From the NCBI GenBank assembly GCA_951394405.1, contig OX596338.1:4030001-4094000 (forward strand): a stretch of 64,000 nt of DNA, read 5' to 3'. Within the stretch, counting starts at the first letter, position 1. Every line of letters begins with the position of its first letter. The notes beneath the pieces are model-generated. The model was not told the origin of the DNA and did no database searches. It saw only the letters and a program-made list of their open reading frames with translations. This DNA comes from Coprinellus micaceus. Lineage: Eukaryota > Basidiomycota > Agaricomycetes > Agaricales > Psathyrellaceae. Position numbers and translations under genes: made by a program. Below, piece by piece: positions 34,491 to 45,833 of this stretch.

Positions 34491-36374
34491 ATGGCTCTAA
34501 TCGACATCAACTCTCTGCTCCTCGTCGAGAACAGGCTTGTCCTGAGCCTGGTCTGTTTCCTTGGCCTTCTCATCTCATACACCGTCGCTCTGACGATGTA
34601 CCGTCTTTATCTCCACCCTCTTTCTGCCTTTCCCGGGCCAATGCTTGCTGGCGCCACGGGCTGGTACGAGACATACTACGATGTCTACAAGAGGGGGAAG
34701 ATGGTGAAAAAACTGGAAGCGCTTCACAAGCGCTATGGTGGGTCATTCCCTCTACCATCAATGCCGAACGCTTCCTGACTAGCGTGCTCCCAGGTCCTGT
34801 CGTCCGTATGGGACCAAACAAGGTACGGCTCAGAACCCTACCACCGTCGCTTATGTCTAAATACGACTCGGCCAGCTTCACTTCTCCGATATCGCGGCCT
34901 ACGATGCCATCTACACAAACAGGGACTTCCGAAAGACGTCCCAGTTCTACGACGTCTTCCTCGCCTCGGAGTCATCCTTCGGCACCGTCGACAACACGTT
35001 CGCCAAGGCTCGACGCGACCTGCTGCGCTCATTCTTCTCTCGCAAAGGGGTTCTCAAGCTCGAGAACGTCATCCAGGACACCATCGACCGCCTCATCGTC
35101 TCCCTCTCGAACAAGGTCGGGTCGCCCAAGCCCCTCAACCTTCACCATGTGTTGTCGTGCATCACTATAGAAATTATCAGCGCGTACTGTTTCGCGACGC
35201 ACTACGACGCTATAAACTACCCCGACTATGCTTACCCCGTTGCTCTTGCTCTACACACATCCAACCGCATGGCATGTGTCGCCCAGCACTTTCCCTTCGT
35301 CTTGGACGCGCTCTTCGCCCTTCCGGAATGGTTCATCAGGTTCGTGTCCCCCGACGCACTCGCGTTTCCCAACTTTCGCAGGACCCTAGACGATCACATC
35401 GACAAGATATTGAAAGACCCTGCGACGCTCGAACAGGCGGAACACGACACCATCTTTCACCACATGCTCAACCCCAAGTCCGGTCAGAAGGCAGCCTCAG
35501 AAAAGTCATTGAAGCACGAAGCCTCGGTGCTTATTGGCGCTGGGACGGAGACGACTGCGAACGCCTGTGCGTACGCGGCGTTCCATGTTCTCACCAATGC
35601 ACATGTCAAGGAGCGATTGATGAAGGAGCTCGTGGAGGCTTGGCCTGACGTGGACGCTCCGATGTCCTTGGAAAGGCTTGAAAAGCTTCCATATCTCGTA
35701 CGTCGCCTACCCGTTCATCCCCGTAGTATTACGATATCTAACCTATATCGTGGTGCAGTCGGCAATAGCACACGAAGCACTTCGGTTCTCCCATGGTGTC
35801 ACCGCCGTTCTGCCCCGCGCCGTTCCTGAGGCTACAGAGATCGCAGGGGTGGCCGTGCCGAAAGGTGTACGTTGTTCCCTCTACTTTCATATTCAACACG
35901 CTGAAACGGTCGGTCCTAGACCATCGTGCACATGGGACAAACTTTCGTCCATCGCAATCCCGATATATTCCCCGAACCACTCACTTTTAGGCCTGAGAGG
36001 TGGCTCGAGAAGGGATCTAGCGAGCTAGCCAACTACCTGGTCCCGTTTTCCAAGGGTCCGAGGGTGTGCCTTGGCATCAAGTATGCTTTGACACTCCTTA
36101 TTCACGACGGATTCTCACTGACCGATATGTTTGACAGCCTTGCATGGGCCGAGATATTCCTCATCCTTGGAAACGTATTCAGAAAGGTCGATCTCGAGAT
36201 CGTTGATACGACGTACGCTTTCTTGCCACACAGGTTGCTAATCGTTACTAACATTTGTCTAGGTTCGAAGACCTTTCGGATTTCGAGGCCTATCTAGTCC
36301 CCATTCTGACGAAGGCTGTGAAGGCGCGCGTCAAGAAAGTGGAAGGAGTGAACCATTTGCTGGGCCAAGCTTGA
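34491..36374 (+). CDS. Cytochrome P450, tandem copy B
   Basis: Seven exons (34491-34737, 34794-34822, 34876-35697, 35759-35866, 35920-36080, 36138-36212, 36263-36374) encode 517 residues, one more than copy A because of an extra Leu near residue 10. The membrane anchor, HPLSAFPGP, AGTETT, EALR, RPERW and the heme loop FSKGPRVCLG (Cys452) are all present. About 25 of 274 residues differ from copy A in the large exon, many of them conservative, and some lie in the putative substrate region (for example GLPEWLIRL against ALPEWFIRF). That is compatible with functional copies drifting apart. It is a probable microsomal monooxygenase of unknown substrate. The downstream orphan gene is the full-length partner of the one behind copy A. 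Confidence 0.92.
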
Positions 36375-36823
36375 AGCTATCGGCGACGACAGAAGGCAGT
36401 GCCTATCCTAACATAACTTGGCCTCGTTGTATTCTTTGCGGAATGAAGGGATCGAATATCTGAATGTATATTAAGTACTGTTGTCTGAATGCCATCTGAG
36501 TCTTTCTTCCTTGTAGGTGACTCGATCGCATGATTCGCATCAAACAGACGCCCGGCGCTTAGTAACCATGCCGAATCGCTTTGATCCGCCGTTCTGCTCT
36601 TGCTTCCTGCCATTACCCCCATATTAAGCCTGCTCATCTATGTGAAGGACACATCTGGCCCCACTCGCAGTAAGTCCGGGCTGTTGGGTGCCAGCGGTAT
36701 CAATGCCTCGCCCAAACAATGGTTGCGAGGGGTGGTGCCTTATCGCGAACCTCAACGGCTTCGCTCAAAGCGATTGCCACAAAGCAAGAAAGATTGGGCA
36801 CCGAGTGGCAACGTTCAAGAGCC
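36375..36823. other. Spacer of duplication unit B
   Basis: No gene; related to 32653-33142 throughout. It contains the P450 3' region and the promoter side of the orphan gene. Confidence 0.6.
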
Positions 36824-36830
36824 TATAAAA
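36824..36830 (+). promoter_or_regulatory. TATA box of orphan gene copy B
   Basis: TATAAAA lies 67 bp before ATG 36891. The same place in unit A reads TATCATC. Confidence 0.45.
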
Positions 36831-36890
36831 TGGCCATATCACCCGTGCTATCCCAATCCTACATTTAACTCCGTGTGCCTCCCATCTACG

Positions 36891-37533
36891 ATGAGCAGGT
36901 ATTTCGTCGACGACTACCGTCCCAAACCTAGCGCGGAGAAGGTAACGCGCCCCAAACGTAAGAAGACTAACCCTGAGTATGCTGAATCAACCTCCTTTAT
37001 TCCTGGCGCAAGCTGACTTCATCTTTTATAGACTTCTGGTCGAGGCGCCTTCTTCGGCACTCAACCCCACACCGGAGGATGTGACCACGGACACCCTGGT
37101 TCAGAAGACTGTCCCTGGCTTCAAGATTTTCGTCACTGAGCTCGTCGAAGAGGCCAAACTAGAGGGCGTAGCTTCGGATACTAGATTCACGTCTCTCGCT
37201 CCCCAGACATCCGACTCCGACTCGCTTAAAGTTCCTGTGCGCCAGGATAGGCGCCGCAGAGCCAAGAACGACCCCAAGGTCAAACCTCAAGGCTTGGGAG
37301 TAGTTCCGGAAGAGCGGCAGGTTATCATTGTCATCCCTGAGCTTGTTGAATTTCCAAAGGTCGTTGATGATAGCGTCGTGAACGTTCCTGACGCTCCTTC
37401 GACTGTCCTCGCTGGTCACGCTCCGCTGGGTCCAGAGGCGGAGACATACATACGGCGCGGGCGGAGGAGGACGGCGTCGTACTCCACGGCGAGAAGTCAC
37501 AGCCCTCCTGGGCGCAGTATTTTTGTCCCCTAA
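36891..37533 (+). CDS. MSRYF-type orphan protein, copy B, full length
   Basis: Two exons (36891-36976, 37032-37533) joined through GTATGC...TATAG give 195 residues. The N-terminus MSRYFVDDYRPKP is followed by a basic RPKRKK patch, then NPTPEDV, the VQKTVPGFKIFVTELVEEA core, a basic RQDRRRRAK patch, VIIVIPELVEFPKVVDDSV, and a C-terminal tail with IRRGRRRTAS. The two basic patches could direct it to the nucleus or let it bind nucleic acid, but this is only a guess from composition. No known domain is recognised. It always sits about 500 bp behind a P450 in this window because both copies came with the same duplication; that alone does not prove a shared function. Confidence 0.6.
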
Positions 37534-38139
37534 GCCCCATCGAGTACTTATGGACCTGGTTGATGGTCCACGCAACGAGCTCCGCTCATGTTTTGCGTCC
37601 GAGTCTGCGTGTTTGGTACCTTTCGTGTTTGTCCGCCAGGGCCTTTCCTCCCAATAATGCATATATGAATACCCTATTCCTAATAATTAGTTGGGATTAC
37701 ACCCCAATTGAATGAGCTTGGTGGACGCATCCAAAAGGTATTGATATTGAGTGCCCTAACAATAGTTGTGCAGATAATAGGGGCTATTCGATTGCGGAGA
37801 TCAAATCGGCGTTTTCGGGAGTCGGGAAATTGGCTTTGACCAACCGAGGCTTCTACCTGAACGACCACCATCCTCAAGCATCGCCACGCAAGCGGTTTCT
37901 CATCTTCTCGCAAATGGTGTTCGTCGATTCAAAGAACATATGGGTTGATACAGCCCGTTGATTTACTCCGGAAAACAACTCAATGGCGACATCCACGTGC
38001 AAACGGACCTGTGGCAGCATTTCTTTGCTTTCTGGACGACAATGGCCCATCTGTGCTTTAGTTTGGGCCCACAAATGCGAGATATATAAAGGGTCCTCGT
38101 TTCAATCCTTCTCTCCCAAGTCCCTGCCTCAAGCTCAGC
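37534..38139. other. Intergenic
   Basis: No supported gene. A TATA box lies near its end at 38093. Confidence 0.4.
38093..38100 (+). promoter_or_regulatory. TATA box
   Basis: TATATAAA lies 40-47 bp before ATG 38140 and is a good match to the fungal TATA consensus. Confidence 0.4.
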
Positions 38140-38712
38140 ATGTCCGACGTACCAAACTCCCCCAGGATTCTGAAGTGGTCCTCTAGGCTGTGTTCGAGTT
38201 CTCCCTCTCGCCCAAGCTTTCCTGTTCATAGCCGTGCATTTCCCGACCTCTCCCACTCACGTGGCTCAGGGCTCTCTGGGACTCTATCTCCCACTGGATG
38301 GGCAGAGGCGCGCGACGCGCCATGCGATCGCCCCAATAATGCTCTGAAGCAAGTCCTCGACACCAGTAGCGCAGCAGCATTCCACCAAGCTCGTTCGGCG
38401 ACATGGGGATCATGGGTTCACCCCAGTGGCGAAACCACTGGACTTCTCGATGAGCATTCCTCTGTTATTCATGGGTCAGGATCGACCGCAAGTCTTAGCA
38501 ATGCCCCTTCGCTGAGCCTTATACCTGCCTCGCCCACCATAGGAGAATCCAACGCCCCCAACACTCCCGCGATGACGCTCGAGGCCCCCGATGGATGCTC
38601 AGAACCAGCTCCGGGGTCGTGGGTCGCGGTCACTGCGACCTACGACCGGGATAGGCTCACCCCTGCTCAGTGGCAGTTCAATGGGAAGGGCGAGGGGAAC
38701 CGCAGGGGGTGA
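38140..38712 (+). CDS. Ser/Pro-rich predicted protein
   Basis: An uninterrupted frame of 190 codons begins shortly after a TATATAAA box. The product is rich in Ser, Pro, Ala and Thr, for example SLSNAPSLSLIPASPTIGES, and has no recognisable domain, signal peptide or membrane segment. The promoter-like element and the lack of an equally good frame on the other strand argue for a real gene, but composition alone could produce such a frame. Function unknown. Confidence 0.35.
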   Translation: MSDVPNSPRILKWSSRLCSSSPSRPSFPVHSRAFPDLSHSRGSGLSGTLSPTGWAEARDAPCDRPNNALKQVLDTSSAAAFHQARSATWGSWVHPSGETTGLLDEHSSVIHGSGSTASLSNAPSLSLIPASPTIGESNAPNTPAMTLEAPDGCSEPAPGSWVAVTATYDRDRLTPAQWQFNGKGEGNRRG

Positions 38713-39163
38713 ACTCTTGCTCCTTCTTATCCGCGGCCTTCGTTCTTCCCATAAACTTGACAAAGTTAAACCGAGGTTGAAGTAAAGTTGGAGTTCGTTC
38801 AAGCCTCCTTTTTTATTGACCACCTCGTAAACTAAAAGCCCCTCATGTGCTAATTGCAAAAAGAAGACAGGCGCTCTCGCCTCCTTGAAAATTATCTATA
38901 CTGTCTATGTCTTAACTATGATGTAGATATCCAACGAATGAACGCGCGCCTGAAGCAAGTCCGAACAGAGTCTCTCTGCACCTGAGAAAGAAGGTTGAAC
39001 CAGAAACTGGCCGTGTTCAAGCTACTTACAAACTTGGAGAAGGCTTCGATAAGCCACGTGTAAGATTACCGTTTTGGCTGTGATAGTTGAACGTTGATCA
39101 TTGACCACATGGAACTCTACGCGTCGTTTTCCAGCTTATCCTCGACCACCTTGAACGTGCACC
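38713..39163. other. Intergenic, promoter side of GNAT 1
   Basis: No gene recognised. Confidence 0.4.
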
Positions 39164-40080
39164 ATGGTGAAGAAGAAACCGACCTCTGCCCCAAAGGCCA
39201 AATCCACAGGCGACGGCTTACCCGACGGGATCAGCGTTCGTCGTTACGAAGATGCGGACTGGGATGAAGTGTGTAAATTGTACTGGAAAGGGGCTTGCGT
39301 TGGGGGTACGTCGTACCGTTTTCTCTCGTCCTACCCCTACCTAATCTACGCGACATAGCCGACTCTGCAATGGAAATCGCTCTGCGCAACCTCCACCTCC
39401 AACCAATCTCAGTCGCCGCCTACTACCTCTTCGCAACAGGGGTCGCGGCTATGTACTTCCAACCTACGCAGGTCACCGCGTACGTTGACCCGATGATTGT
39501 GGGCGCAATTGTGTGCTTTTCAGCGGCCGCCTGGGTCATCTACTGGCGGTGGCAGTTGCGGAAGGCGGTATGGGACTCGTGCAAGGCGGCGTGGAAGGAC
39601 GACATGAAGGATATTTCCAAGTACTACGCGTTTGAGAAGAGCACGTCCAAAAATGATGGAGGTGTGAGTGGGTTCTGGGTTGCGGAGGAGGTTCAGAAAG
39701 ATGGGAAGAAGGTCGTCGTGGGCTGTGTTGGTTTAGGTGAGTTTCGACGTCGTATAACGGCGCCTGCGAAAGTAACCACTCGCACAGACTCTAGAACCCA
39801 AGATGACAAGTCCGTCTCTGAAGTCCGTAGACTCACCGTGTCCCCAGTAGAGAAGTATCGCAGAAAGGGGATTGGCAAGGCATTGATGAACCAACTCGTT
39901 TCGTATGCTCGGGAAAAGAAGAAGCGCGCTGGGCTGAAGAAATTGGTGTCGACGACGACGACGTATCAGCCTGCTGCATGGGAGATGTTTGGACACTTGG
40001 GATGGAAGGAGGTCAAGAAAACGTCGAGTAGCTCGTTTATCAGGAAGATTTACGATTATAAGATGGAGTTCGACCTGTGA
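39164..40080 (+). CDS. Membrane-anchored GNAT acetyltransferase 1
   Basis: Three exons (39164-39305, 39359-39736, 39788-40080) give 270 residues. The N-terminal ISVRRYEDADWDEV is a GNAT beta1-alpha1 start. The GNAT fold is then interrupted by two hydrophobic helices (about residues 67-85 and 90-112), with an aromatic YWRWQL edge. The fold resumes with GFWVAEE, VVGCVGL, and motif A, VRRLTVSPVEKYRRKGIGKAL, where Arg-Arg-Lys-Gly-Ile-Gly should bind the acetyl-CoA pyrophosphate. It ends FGHLGWKEV and MEFDL. The enzyme would be an N-acetyltransferase held at a membrane; the acceptor is unknown. The intron positions are the same in GNATs 2, 3 and 4. Confidence 0.85.
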
Positions 40081-40463
40081 GTGTGGATGCCATGTCTCAA
40101 CGACGGTCTACTGACGCAGATTCCAGGTAACGCCAGAGTCATCTTGTTCTTTACCTATTTATCCGACTGCTTTAACTTAATCGAGGACACGCGTTTCTTG
40201 AAGCAACGCCATTGGGCTCACTGCGTGGTCCCCGACGTACCTTACACGCCGCCTCATTTCGCCGTTTGGTAGGCTGGTCATCAACAAGACTCATGGCCAA
40301 CATTCGCGTCGCCGAGGCTTACCCTCACTCAACTGAACGGCCGGTTAGTTTCCGTTTGCGCGTTTCGCCGAGGTCAAGGAAACCGAATTCTTTATACGGA
40401 CGCCTCAAGCTCACGCTACTCACATTAAGGTCTTCCTTCTACCCATAGGGCAGCTTACCCAAC
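40081..40463. other. Intergenic
   Basis: No gene recognised between GNAT 1 and the relic exon. Confidence 0.4.
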
Positions 40464-40551
40464 ATGAGCACCCCTGGGGCAATTCAAGAACTACATGTTC
40501 GGCCATTCGAGAATGAAGACGCCAAGCAGAGTCGGGATTTAGTCCTTCAAG
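40464..40551 (+). pseudogene. Relic first exon of a GNAT gene
   Basis: From ATG 40464 the frame reads LHVRPFENEDAKQSRDLVLQG and then meets a GTCGGT donor-like site. This is the same layout as exon 1 of GNAT 2 (RIRVRPYEGRDAEQVRRLV). No second or third exon follows before GNAT 2 begins at 40795, so I take it as the remnant of another copy. Confidence 0.5.
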
Positions 40552-40794
40552 GTCGGTGTGGAAGTGGGCAGCATGATATCACTTTCAATTGAGGTGCGCG
40601 CATTGCTATGACGCAAAATCACGCCTTGGAAGACCGGACCATATACTCGGCGAGACCCTTCCCCGACTGCACCACAGCACGGTGAGTCTCCGGTCCCGCA
40701 GTTGTTTTGTGACTCCAGCAATTGACAGAATTCGACTACTTAAACGCCGTGAAGAAGACGTCTCGGATCGACGTAGAAACCATACCATCACGAC

Positions 40795-41658
40795 ATGGCA
40801 ACCTCGACACCCCAGTCTTTGCTGGAAGGCCGGATTCGTGTTCGACCGTATGAGGGCCGAGACGCGGAGCAGGTTCGCAGGCTGGTCGTTCGAGGGTATA
40901 TGGACGGGGGTAGGGAACCTTCAAATCGTGCCCTAAAACGCGACTCATCCATCCATAACAGAAGATTCACCATTTCAAATCGCCATGCGGTCGATGTGGT
41001 GGGAACCCATATGCGCGGTTGCATACCCCGCCAGTGCTCTCGCACTTGGGCTACTGCTTAAATCTGGTTACAATGCCGTTACAGTCAAAGGCCTGTTATG
41101 TGGGCTTCTGATTTCCGCATTTCCTATACTCTGGGTCAAGTTCTGGCGATGGAGACATTCGAGATTGTGGTGGGACTACTGTGACCATCTACTGACGATG
41201 CGAGATCTGGCCAACATTGAGTCTTTCTACGCAGAAAGGGAGGATGGGGGTGTTAGTGCCTTTTTGGTTGCCGTAGCCGCGGAGGGCGAGGAGGAGCGGA
41301 TAGCGGGATGTGCTGGGCTCGGTGAGTTAAACTCCCCATTCTCCCACCTCGAGATCGTTCATTCAGGTCCGGCTCGCGCTTAGATTCAGGCGGACAGGGG
41401 TCGGGTTGCTCTGAGCTCCAGAGAGTCAGCGTATCGGAAGATTACCGTAGGAGAGGCGTTGCTACTCTCCTCATCAACACTGCTTGCTCGCACGCCCGTG
41501 CCCGAGGCGTCCGGAAGATCAAGCTGTACTCCACAACATACCAAGCAAACGCACAAGTGCTGTACAGACGGTTGGGGTTTGTGGAGGTTGGGAGGGTTAG
41601 GCTGCCAACGGTGTGGGTACGAGGCGGGTGGAATCATGAGATGGAGCTGGAGTTGTAA
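40795..41658 (+). CDS. Membrane-anchored GNAT acetyltransferase 2
   Basis: Three exons (40795-40909, 40962-41321, 41384-41658) give 249 residues with the same splice phases as GNAT 1. The N-terminal RIRVRPYEGRDAEQV begins the GNAT fold. Two hydrophobic segments follow (AVAYPASALALGLLLKSG and LLCGLLISAFPILW). The catalytic part has GGVSAFLVAVAAE, IAGCAGLG, and motif A ELQRVSVSEDYRRRGVATLL with the Arg-Arg-Arg-Gly-Val-Ala CoA loop. It ends with LYRRLGFVEVGRVRLP and MELEL. It is somewhat diverged from GNAT 1 but intact. The substrate is unknown. Confidence 0.85.
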
Positions 41659-42056
41659 TAGTACCATTCAAGTCAGTGCAAAGCTCTTTTTTCGAACAAA
41701 TATTTCTAAACCAAACCACTTGAATTATAGATATTGGCGTACACGCCAGTTGTATCTGCACGAGGCCTGACCTGTTGGCGAGTAGCATGCTGCCTGGGTT
41801 TCATTACATTGAAGAATCGTGCCATGTACATACCCCGAAACGGCTTTAGAGGTGATTCCAGCAGGCCTTCCGATCCAGCCGATCCAATGAAAGGCGGATG
41901 AAGGGAGAGGGAGTAGCGTTTAGCGGGGAAGATGTGGGCGGATAGACGATCGGTAGCGAGGCGGCCTGGCACCTGCATCTTCTCAAGAAGGACACTGACC
42001 ACTGCTGCGATGGAGCGCCACGCAGTAGCTTTAAGGCGGCATCTGCTCCTCAGTAA
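41659..42056. other. Intergenic between GNAT 2 and P450 C
   Basis: No gene recognised; it should hold the P450 promoter. Confidence 0.4.
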
Positions 42057-44024
42057 ATGGCAACACTGCCTGTGCCCGCCCCTTGCATGGTCCATTCTCC
42101 CCTATTCCAGGTTCTCCTCCAGCAAAGCACGCACCTGTCCAGTTTGGTCGGTGCCGCGGTCCTGCTGCTGCTGTTTTCCCATGCGACTTGGCGTCTGTAT
42201 TTTCATCCCCTCGCACACTTCCCAGGTCCTACACTTGCTGCTTTAACAGACTACTATGTAACGTACTACGACATTTTCAAGGGTGGGGAGTGGGTCAACC
42301 ACCTTCGGAAACTGCACGAACGATACGGTACGTCCTGCGAGTGAGTTTTACCGATTCCCGCGCTGACCTGTCCCCAGGTCCCGTTGTCAGGGTTGCACCG
42401 AACAAAGTGAGTGTTTTGCCGAGAGGACCTGATGACGGTTCATTTTATGTTTATCGGGTGAACTGACGAGTGTTGCTAGCTTCACTTCTCTGACCCAGGC
42501 GCTTACGATGACATCTACCGAGACAATCGTTTCCCCAAGGAACCTTGGTTCTATGATGCGTGGATATCCTACACGTCCTCATTCGGGTGCACGGATATTA
42601 AGGGCGCAAAGGAGCGCCGCAGCTTAATACATCCCTTTTTCTCCAGGAGGAGCGCGTTGCAGCTTGAACCTGTTATACAAGAGACTGTAGGGGAAACGGA
42701 CGTTCCCATCATCACGCTACTGACCACGCACCTTCATTCTCGACAGGTCGACCGCTTCATCTCCTCCATAAACCAAAACTGTATCGAGGGCAACGTTGTC
42801 GACATTCTCCGGGGATTGCAGAGCATCAGCCTGGAAGTAATCACCGCGTTCTGCTTTGCCAAGAGGTTCGACGCAATCGAGTACCCTGGGTACCAGTACC
42901 CATTCTTGACTATCTTCCGCGAGTCAATGCGCGGCATATTCCTGGTGCAGCATTTCCCTTTTCTCCGACCTCTCATTTTTGGGCTCCCACAGTGGTTGGT
43001 CAAGATCCTTGCTCCACAGTCCCTAGCCTTCCCTGCATTCATTCGGAAACTAGAAGACCAGATCGATGCTATCCTGGAAGACCCGACCTCGCTGGAGAAC
43101 GCTGAACAAGAAACTATCTATCATCACTTGCTCAACCCGAAATCGGGCCACCAGCTCACCAGAGATGCCCTTCGGCACGAAGCGAGCAATCTGGTTGCAG
43201 CGGGGACTGATACGGTGGCAAACATTGGTAACATGGCGATGTTCCAAATCCTCAATAACAAGGATATCGAGACGAGATTGAGGCGGGAGCTGAGAGATGC
43301 GTGGCCGGACGTTGATTCACTTATGGCCGTAGAGAAACTCGAGAAACTGCCTTACCTCGTATGTCCCACAGTCGCTGATGAAGCGTTTGCCACTCAATGC
43401 TGATTGCACGACCAACAGACCGCCGTCATCCAGGAGTCACTTCGAGTTGGCCACGGTGTGGTTACTCCAATGCCTCGCATCGCAGTCGAGGCCAAGTCCA
43501 TTGGAGGATACCTTGTCCCACAGGGAGTGAGTTATTCACTGATCACGGAGAATTCCCCTTAGACCGACTGACCTGCTGTTTAAGACAGTCGTAGCGATGA
43601 GTGTCGTCTTCGTTCATACCAATCCAGATATATTTCCGGAGCCCCTGAAGTTTGACCCAAACCGATGGATGAAGGAGACCTCGTCAGACTTACACAACTA
43701 CCTTGTGACGTTCTCGAAGGGTCCCAGGCAGTGTATTGGGATGATGTGTGCATTCTCAATCTTCAGCTCAATCGACGGTTCTGACCGTCTTTAGATTGGG
43801 CTGGGCGGAGCTCTATCTCATCATTGGGAACTTCTTCAGGAAGGTCGATCTCGAGCTTGTTGATACAACGTCAGTCCTTCTACGGCTACTTTCTCCGAGT
43901 GCACAGAAAAGACAGCTGACTTCCTTCGTTTGATAGCGAGGAGGACGTCGAATGGAAGGCACTCCTTTCCCCAAGGTGGAAGGGTCAAGTAAAGGCTAGA
44001 ATCAAGAAGGTGGAGGGAATGTAG
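42057..44024 (+). CDS. Cytochrome P450 C
   Basis: Eight exons (42057-42327, 42378-42406, 42480-42686, 42747-43358, 43419-43526, 43585-43745, 43795-43869, 43937-44024) give 516 residues. The anchor is LVGAAVLLLLFSHATW, followed by HPLAHFPGP. The I-helix motif is AGTDTV, with Val in place of the usual second Thr/Ser. ExxR is ESLR, the PERW equivalent is DPNRW, and the heme loop is FSKGPRQCIG with Cys459. It shares exon lengths with copies A and B except that the 822-bp exon is here split in two (207 + 612 bp). A first start 30 bp before a second in-frame ATG was chosen. It is an intact microsomal monooxygenase of unknown substrate and clearly a paralog of A, B and D. Confidence 0.9.
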
Positions 44025-44448
44025 TGGGATGCTTGACTTTGTAGCAGGACCAAATCCAGGTAGCCGTCTGGACCTGTCGCCCTCCTCCGAGTAACCGAAT
44101 ATACGTGCGGTTCGGCTCTAGTACTTCGGGGAAAGTCACTAGAATGCCCCGGTCGCGAGGTGGGCAGTGTAGAAATGGGATCCGATCCTGGGACCTCAAG
44201 TAGGGCTATACCTCTCCCCTCTCTTCTTTGGCCGTGTCAGATGACCTTGAGTCATGAGGTAAAACATCATAATGATATAGGCAGATTCATACTATCATAA
44301 GTTCGCTAATCATATCGGCATAGGCATAATGTCTATCGCATAGGGTTTATTCTTCCTCACCAGACAGGGTGACATTCAGACCGATGGGACCTAGACTAGC
44401 GAGATAAAATCTCAGTATCTTCGAACTCAATGATCGGACAAAGCCAGC
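44025..44448. other. Convergent intergenic spacer
   Basis: 3' regions of P450 C and the proline-rich gene; AT-rich, no gene. Confidence 0.4.
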
Positions 44449-45546
44449 TCACCCCTCAACGACGGGCCGCCCTGGGAGCTTGATCGGAGCGGGACGCTCA
44501 ACCTTTGGAATTCGTTTGCGGTCCCGCAGTGGCCCAAACTCAGCGGTTCTAGGGGTCGGAACAGTCGGACGGGGAGGTGGGGCTGCGTTCTGTGGGGTCT
44601 CAGGGCGAATGGCCAACGGAGCCGTCTGGGTACTAGATCGTCCTATCCCCGTGGTCACTTTGGGCCTTGCTTGAGTGGGTGGGATGGGAGATCGCTTTGA
44701 CGCCACAGGCCGCGGAACCTTGGGCGCAACAGGCTTCTCGGCTATTGTTGACAGTTGGTTTGACCTCATCGCCTCCACCAGATGCAACAGCTTGAGCCTC
44801 TGAGATAGGCCTAAGACTTTAGCCCGAGCATCTGCCTTCTGGGGACCCACAGGAGCACGAGAAATTTTGCCAGGACACGAGGAAGGCCTGCTCATCAGCC
44901 CACTATCACCCGCTGTGTTCGTGTTGGCTCGGGGAAGCGAAGGAGTCTTCGGGGGTACAACCTGCTTTCGCGCTATTGGTCTCGATGCGGGAGGTGCAGG
45001 GGCCTTCGTAGGAGGACGATTTGTCGGAGGTGAGGAGGCCGGGCGAACTGGAGCCGGAAGGGAGAGATTACGAGCGGATGTCTTCACCGGTGGAGTGGAC
45101 GCCAGGCCCATTGTCCTAGGCGCATTGCGCGGGGGAGGCTTGGGCGAGGTTGCTGCCTTCAAGGCTGTAGGCGAGGAGGCCTTGGCCGGAGGAGGCCCGA
45201 GCTTCGCTGTAGATGCCTCTGAAGGCCTTCGATTCTGCGGGCGAGCGACAACAGCGCCAGGCTTTGTCACATTGGCTCGGGGAGGGATCGGGTTTGCGAC
45301 GATAGACACGTTGGATTGCATTGGGGAGTGAAAGGTCGAGAAGGATTGAATAGTAGCGTCTGTGGCTATCTTGCTTATATATGTAGCGCGAGGTGGTGCA
45401 TTGACCATGTGCGCAGGTGTTGCCACTAACAGCATTGTCCCCAGGGCATCAATGGGGAATGGCGCTGGGTCACGATCAAAGCACCTGGAACAGACAATCG
45501 ATTGTCCCACCTTTTCTTTGAGAGTCAATTCTGAATAAAGGAGCAT
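44449..45546 (-). CDS. Disordered Pro/Ala/Lys-rich protein
   Basis: One open frame of 365 codons. The product is low in complexity, with many Pro, Ala, Arg and Lys residues (for example RPPTKAPAPPASRP and KVPRPVASKRSP). Only a short stretch near residue 250 (RLKLLHLVEAMRS) could be helical. No domain, signal peptide or membrane segment is recognised. The start is uncertain: an ATG near residue 76 would give a shorter form, and an intron near the 5' end cannot be excluded. The complementary strand is also open at 44867-45331, so part of the openness follows from GC-rich composition. The basic, disordered character would suit a nucleic-acid- or cytoskeleton-binding protein, but this is inference only. 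Confidence 0.45.
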   Translation of the reverse strand: MLLYSELTLKEKVGQSIVCSRCFDRDPAPFPIDALGTMLLVATPAHMVNAPPRATYISKIATDATIQSFSTFHSPMQSNVSIVANPIPPRANVTKPGAVVARPQNRRPSEASTAKLGPPPAKASSPTALKAATSPKPPPRNAPRTMGLASTPPVKTSARNLSLPAPVRPASSPPTNRPPTKAPAPPASRPIARKQVVPPKTPSLPRANTNTAGDSGLMSRPSSCPGKISRAPVGPQKADARAKVLGLSQRLKLLHLVEAMRSNQLSTIAEKPVAPKVPRPVASKRSPIPPTQARPKVTTGIGRSSTQTAPLAIRPETPQNAAPPPRPTVPTPRTAEFGPLRDRKRIPKVERPAPIKLPGRPVVEG

Positions 45547-45833
45547 ACCACACGAAGAACTTGAGAATGACTGAGCCTTGGAACCGCCATTCTGGGAGAA
45601 TATTAGTACAAACGACTTGTTGAATGACTTGTTGAAAGCGTCAATGACTGTTGAACTTCGGGAAGTTATTCAGAAAGGCGCCTCGCAGTTCGCAATGCAG
45701 TAAAGAGATACGCGGTGCGGAAGGGAGTTGGGTCTACAGAAATTTGGGCGGGTATCTGACACTGAAGGCTATTCAGAGAGTTATCAATCACGGCAAGCGA
45801 AAGTAAATCGGGACTCTTGGGGCAGCAGGAAGG

